A stretch of 64,000 bases of DNA from Litoreibacter janthinus. GTDB lineage: Bacteria > Pseudomonadota > Alphaproteobacteria > Rhodobacterales > Rhodobacteraceae. The DNA is taken from the NCBI RefSeq assembly GCF_900111945.1, contig NZ_FOYO01000001.1, positions 3,107,751 through 3,171,750 of the forward strand, written 5' to 3'. A program made the translations under genes and the position numbers. Below are positions 59,967 to 64,000 of this stretch, in pieces. Each line of letters starts with the position of its first letter. Within the stretch, counting starts at the first letter, position 1. Below the pieces are notes generated by a model. That model saw only the letters and a list, made by a program, of their open reading frames with translations. It was not told where the DNA came from and did no database searches.

Positions 59967-62868
59967 GGGCTTTGCTCCCTTCGGGGTCTAGGAATACTGG
60001 GTCGCAGATCTCCACCCGCGTGGTGACCTCGCGGAGATGATCGACCAGTTTCAGTACCTCGCCATGACGCTCGCGGCCATTCTTGAGGAAGCCCAGACCA
60101 ATCTTTCCAAGCTCAGGCGAGAACCCGACCGAGGTCGTGTAGCCTTGCTGGTTCTCTCGAATAGCGTCTGCCTCCTCGGCAAAGAAAAAGGCGCCGGCGT
60201 TCAGCTCTTTCACTGCACCGACAGGCTTAAGCCCTACGAGCTCCTCGCGGTCCTCTAGCAGGCCGGGGCGCATCGCCGCCGTTTTGCCGATGAAGTCCTT
60301 CTTCTTGGACATCATCATCCCCATCCCGATATCACCCGCAGTCACGCGCCCGTGGATTTCGGAATGGGTGATAAAGCCCTTCTCAATCCGCATCACGTTG
60401 AGGGCTTCCATCCCGTAAGCACCACCACCTAAAGCTTCAGCTTCAGCCAGCAAGCCCTTGAAAAGACTCTCCCCATAGCGCGCGGGAACAGCCAGTTCAT
60501 AAGCATGTTCCCCTGAAAACGAGATGCGGAACAGCCGCGCTTTCACACCGCCGATAGAGACAACGCCGCACCCCATAAACGGCAGGTCGAGTTCAGCATC
60601 CAGCACCTGTGCCAGCAGGTCACGTGACCTAGGACCAGCAACCGCAAATTGTGCCCATTGTTCAGTCACGGAGATGAACTGCACATCAAGATCAGGGCGT
60701 AAGCACTGGGAAACAAATTCCAAATGCCGCATCACCTGCCCTGCGGCGGCTGTCGTGGTCGTCATCACGTAGTGGTTTTCTGCGATGCAAGCCGTCGTGC
60801 CGTCATCCATCACATGCCCATCCTCGCGCAGCATGATGCCATAGCGGACCTTGCCGGGCTTCAGCGTTGAAAACGTGTTTATGTAAAGGAAGTCTAGGAA
60901 TGCGCCCGCGTCCGGCCCCTGTATGTCGATTTTTCCCAAGGTGGAGACATCCGCGATGCCGACCGCAGAGCGCACCATATTGACTTCACGGTCGCAGGAC
61001 TGGCGCCAATGGGTCTCGCCATCCTTTGGGAAGTAACTAGGGCGATACCAAAGCCCTGCCTCGATCATTGGCGCACCGAGGTCGCGCGATACCTTATCTG
61101 ATGTTGTGAAACGTTGAGGTGCGAAGCCATTGCCCTGCGCGTAAGCCCCCATCGCCGCGATAGAGACAGGTGTATAGGGCGGTCGGAACGTCGTGGTTCC
61201 TGTCTCGGGGATGCCGCGCCCTGTTGCATCAGCAAGCACTGCCAAGGCATTGACGTTGCTGTTCTTCCCTTGATCCGGCGCCATGCCTTGGGTGGTGTAG
61301 CGCTTCATATGCTCGACGGATTTGAAGTTCTCTTGCGCCGCAAGCTTTACATCCTTAACCGTCACATCGTTCTGGAAATCCAACCACGCCCGGCCCTTGC
61401 CAGGCACCGCCCAGAGCGGCGAGATTTTCGTGGGGTCATCTTCAGCGTCGGGACATGTCGGTGCACGGGCGTCGAGGCCCAACGCCTTCAGCACTTCCTT
61501 CGCGCGGAAGATACCGGATTTGAGGCACGCCTTGGTCGAGAAACTACCGCCCGCAGCACCCGCGACCTCCATCCCCGGCACCATGTCTGGCACTGGAATG
61601 AAAGCGGCGATTTGCTCGTTCCATTGCGGACGGCCATTCATGTGACAGGGCAAATGCACCGTCGGGTTGTAGCCTCCAGAAACGCCCAGGCAATCCGCCA
61701 TGACATCGCCAACGCCGTTCGAGATTGTCACGCCCTCGACCAGCTTGCGGCCTTTGACATTGGTCACATGCGCGCCCCTGTAGATCGGGAAGTCGCCCGA
61801 AATCTCGGCGTCGGCGCGGCTGTCCACATAGGCCACGATGTGCGCGCCCGCATCCGACAGGTCTTTCGCGGTACGGAAAGCATCATCGTTGTTGCCAAAC
61901 AGCGCGACGCGCTTGCCCGCCGCGACGCCGTAGCGGTTGAGGTAACCGCGCAGGGCGGAGGCCATCATCACACCGGGGCGGTCGTTGTTTTGGAACGCAA
62001 TCGGGCGCTCCATAGCTCCTGCCGCGTAGACGCACCCTTTGGCAACGATACGCCAGAATGTCTCCAACGGCGCTTCGCCTGATTGTGCCACATGGTGCGA
62101 GACACGCTCGACAGCTCCGTAAGTGCCGCCGTCGTAAGCGCCTGTGACGGTTGTGCGCTTCATCAGGCGAACGTTGTCCATCTGCCCCAGTTTCGCGATT
62201 TGCTCTTTGGCCCAGATATGGCCCGGTTTGCCTCCGATCTCATAGGTTTCCGAATTCAGGCGCCCCCCAAAGACAAAGTCCTCTTCGGCTAAAATCACCT
62301 GAGCGCCTGCATTGGCTGCGGTCAGCGCCGCCATGATCCCGGATGGGCCAGAGCCAATCACCAGTACGTCACAAAACGCAAAGGCCTTGTCATAGCGATC
62401 GGTGTTTTGCGCCATCGACAGCCGCCCGAGCCCTGCAGCGCGGCGGATAAACGGCTCATAAACCTTTTCCCAAAACGCCTTAGGCCACATGAAGGTTTTG
62501 TAGTAGAAACCCGCACTTAGGAACGGCGACACAAGATCGTTAAGCTCCAGAACGTCCCACTCAAGACTGCCCCAGTGGTTTTGCGAGCGCGCATCCAATC
62601 CGGAAACCAATTCCTGCCCCGTCAGGCGCACATTGGGGGTGATCTGGTTGCCCCTGTGCAGCTCTACCAAACCGTTGGGTTCTTGCGTGCCGTCCGAGAT
62701 CAAACCGCGCGGACGGTGGTACTTGAACGAGCGCCCGACCAGATGGACGTTGTTGGCAAGCAAGGTGGACGCAAGAGTATCGCCTTTGAAGCCGGCATAG
62801 CTCATCCCGTCAAAGGTGAAACTGCGCCGCTCGGAACGGTCAACTAAACCTTTGTTCTCTAGCCTCAT
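59959..62868 (-). CDS. soxA: sarcosine oxidase alpha subunit
   Basis: A 969-residue subunit. An N-terminal domain with SFTFDGMSYAGFKGDTLAST is followed by an NAD/FAD-type nucleotide-binding domain with VLVIGSGPSGIMAALTAANA near residue 170. The C-terminal 380 residues form a GcvT-like folate-binding domain (DVSTLGKIDIQGPDAGAFLD and GEHAYELAVPARYGE) that accepts the methylene group. It also binds NAD+ and contributes to the substrate channel with SoxB. ATG at 62868 overlaps the soxD stop by 4 nt. Length is standard for TsoA/SoxA. Confidence 0.95.
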   Translation of the reverse strand: MRLENKGLVDRSERRSFTFDGMSYAGFKGDTLASTLLANNVHLVGRSFKYHRPRGLISDGTQEPNGLVELHRGNQITPNVRLTGQELVSGLDARSQNHWGSLEWDVLELNDLVSPFLSAGFYYKTFMWPKAFWEKVYEPFIRRAAGLGRLSMAQNTDRYDKAFAFCDVLVIGSGPSGIMAALTAANAGAQVILAEEDFVFGGRLNSETYEIGGKPGHIWAKEQIAKLGQMDNVRLMKRTTVTGAYDGGTYGAVERVSHHVAQSGEAPLETFWRIVAKGCVYAAGAMERPIAFQNNDRPGVMMASALRGYLNRYGVAAGKRVALFGNNDDAFRTAKDLSDAGAHIVAYVDSRADAEISGDFPIYRGAHVTNVKGRKLVEGVTISNGVGDVMADCLGVSGGYNPTVHLPCHMNGRPQWNEQIAAFIPVPDMVPGMEVAGAAGGSFSTKACLKSGIFRAKEVLKALGLDARAPTCPDAEDDPTKISPLWAVPGKGRAWLDFQNDVTVKDVKLAAQENFKSVEHMKRYTTQGMAPDQGKNSNVNALAVLADATGRGIPETGTTTFRPPYTPVSIAAMGAYAQGNGFAPQRFTTSDKVSRDLGAPMIEAGLWYRPSYFPKDGETHWRQSCDREVNMVRSAVGIADVSTLGKIDIQGPDAGAFLDFLYINTFSTLKPGKVRYGIMLREDGHVMDDGTTACIAENHYVMTTTTAAAGQVMRHLEFVSQCLRPDLDVQFISVTEQWAQFAVAGPRSRDLLAQVLDAELDLPFMGCGVVSIGGVKARLFRISFSGEHAYELAVPARYGESLFKGLLAEAEALGGGAYGMEALNVMRIEKGFITHSEIHGRVTAGDIGMGMMMSKKKDFIGKTAAMRPGLLEDREELVGLKPVGAVKELNAGAFFFAEEADAIRENQQGYTTSVGFSPELGKIGLGFLKNGRERHGEVLKLVDHLREVTTRVEICDPVFLDPEGSKARD

Positions 62869-63125
62869 TTCGCCACCTCGGATGCAAGCTCTACACCTAG
62901 GACTTCATGGGTGGTCACATTGCGCTCCACCACAAGCCAACTGGAACACCCCGCCTCATGGTGCCACAGGTCTTTCGTCACGCCTGCCGGGTTTTCGCGG
63001 ATGTGGAGGTATTTGTGGATCGCATCCAGATCGCCCTCGGCAGGGCGATTGAGATAATCGGAGGCCCCGAGGTAATAGAACTCGCGCCGGTCCCGGTCGC
63101 CACAGATGGGGCAATTGATACGCAT
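62865..63125 (-). CDS. soxD: sarcosine oxidase delta subunit
   Basis: An 86-residue zinc-binding subunit. The CPICGDRDRREF motif at the N-terminus and WHHEAGCSSWLVVERN near residue 54 supply the Cys/His ligands. It stabilises the alpha-beta complex. It starts 9 nt after the soxB stop and overlaps soxA by 4 nt. Confidence 0.95.
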   Translation of the reverse strand: MRINCPICGDRDRREFYYLGASDYLNRPAEGDLDAIHKYLHIRENPAGVTKDLWHHEAGCSSWLVVERNVTTHEVLGVELASEVAK

Positions 63126-63134
63126 GTTTCGTCC

Positions 63135-64000
63135 TCAGTGCAGATTGTGTTGAGAGCCGGTGCCCTCTTCGTCCATGATGCCCTCGCCTGTGCGGAAGCG
63201 GTCGAACGTGTGTTTTTTGGCGACCTCGTGGGGCTTATCTTCGGCCATCAGGTGGGCCATGCACCAGCCGGACGCGGGCACGGCCTTGAAGCCGCCATAG
63301 CACCAGCCGCAATCCATGTAGAGGCCCTCGACCTTGGTGCGGTCGATGATGAAGGAGCCGTCGGGGGTCATGTCCATGATACCGCCCCAAGAACGTAGCA
63401 CTTTGGCCTTGCCCAACGCGGGGACCAGCGACATCCCAGCCTCCATGACATGCTCCATCATCGGCAGGTTGCCGCGTTGGGCGTATGACGCGTAGAAATC
63501 CAAATCCCCTCCGAAGACCAAGCCGCCCTTGTCGGACTGGCTGAGATAGAAGTGGCCCATACCGAAGCTGACAACGTGATCGACAGCGGGTTTCAGCCCC
63601 TCGGACACGAAGGCTTGCAAGATGTGGGATTCGATGGGGACTTCTAGGCCAGCCATCGCGGCAACTTGTGAAGACCGGCCCGCAACGACAATCCCGACCC
63701 GCTTGGCCCGAATGGCGCCGCGTGAGGTTTGAACACCCTGCACGACTCCGTCTTTGACGTCGATTCCGGTGACTTCGCATTGCTGGATCAGATCGACGCC
63801 CAGTTGGTCCGCCGCTCGCGCATAGCCCCACGCAACCGCATCGTGACGCGCGGTGCCGCCGCGCGGGTGGTAGAGGCCGCCGTAGACTGGGAAGCGGTGG
63901 TTCTCGAAATCGAGATACGGCAGATGCTTGCGCACGCCCTCGCGGTCCAGCAGGATCGCGTCATCACCTTGGTTGCACATCATATTGCCGCGCCGCGCGA
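63135..64000 (-). CDS. soxB: sarcosine oxidase beta subunit (5' end outside window)
   Basis: The C-terminal 288 residues of the FAD/FMN-containing subunit that oxidises sarcosine. The visible part contains VPIESHILQAFVSEGLKPAV, the FAD-domain strand GMGHFYLSQSDKGGLVFGGD, and a C-terminal GWCYGGFKAVPASGWCMAHL typical of SoxB. The N-terminal Rossmann GxGxxG and the covalent FMN histidine lie upstream of the window. The frame is open to the right edge. It is the first visible gene of soxBDAG. Confidence 0.95.
   Translation of the reverse strand, partial: ARRGNMMCNQGDDAILLDREGVRKHLPYLDFENHRFPVYGGLYHPRGGTARHDAVAWGYARAADQLGVDLIQQCEVTGIDVKDGVVQGVQTSRGAIRAKRVGIVVAGRSSQVAAMAGLEVPIESHILQAFVSEGLKPAVDHVVSFGMGHFYLSQSDKGGLVFGGDLDFYASYAQRGNLPMMEHVMEAGMSLVPALGKAKVLRSWGGIMDMTPDGSFIIDRTKVEGLYMDCGWCYGGFKAVPASGWCMAHLMAEDKPHEVAKKHTFDRFRTGEGIMDEEGTGSQHNLH

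Overview
The window looks like chromosome of a marine alphaproteobacterium, most likely a Rhodobacterales (Roseobacter-group) species. Four things support this. Several small proteins resemble families I know mainly from Rhodobacteraceae (DUF6324-, DUF6476-, DUF6497- and DUF6502-like). The tRNA-His has A73 and no extra 5' G. The SOS box has the alphaproteobacterial GTTY-N7-GTTC form. Five GANTC (CcrM-type) sites cluster upstream of rpoD. Coding density is high, many genes overlap by 1-8 nt, and I see no insertion sequence, prophage or CRISPR array.

Layout. 1-2755: hda (partial), an AI-2E-type transporter and a MAPEG protein, separated by a gene-poor stretch that may hold remnants. 2755-17811: a propionyl-CoA assimilation locus. 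Methylmalonyl-CoA mutase, pccA and pccB are on the minus strand, interspersed with small envelope proteins and a RidA. A Bcr/CflA transporter and the ScfR/PccR-type regulator are on the plus strand. A GCAAA-N3-GCAAA direct repeat occurs twice before pccB and once before the regulator gene. 17937-30890: mostly housekeeping and metabolic genes (pyruvate carboxylase, phosphoesterase, M3 oligopeptidase, Gfo/Idh/MocA oxidoreductase, ankyrin protein, RpoH, RluD-type synthase). 31010-33970: a three-gene accessory module of a DUF4123 (type VI effector adaptor) protein, a small metzincin-like metalloprotease and an exported protein, bordered by tRNA-His. 34133-41719: small regulators and hypotheticals, including two divergent regions with clear operators, an SOS-controlled mmcB, and a structured RNA that I read as 6S RNA with its own promoter.

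41716-52181: a riboflavin/nusB/nrdR region (nusB, ribH, ribE, ribD, nrdR). Capsule export and priming genes (kpsS, a Wza/KpsD-type OPX lipoprotein, kpsC) sit between ribE and ribD, and I find no ribBA. 52288-54783: YjbQ, a saccharopine-dehydrogenase-like/DUF4166 protein and a DCC thiol protein in one overlapping operon. 54931-59346: a DksA-like protein, then rpoD and dnaG. 59427-64000: sarcosine oxidase soxBDAG, with soxB cut by the window end.

As candidates for an undescribed system I rank four highest: the DUF4123/metzincin/exported-protein module at 31010-33970; a promoter-SD-mini-ORF unit of 21 codons at 6456-6600; a 94-residue secreted protein built on a 27-residue period at 50092-50376; and the divergent DUF6502/VWA lipoprotein locus with twin operators at 36236-36300.
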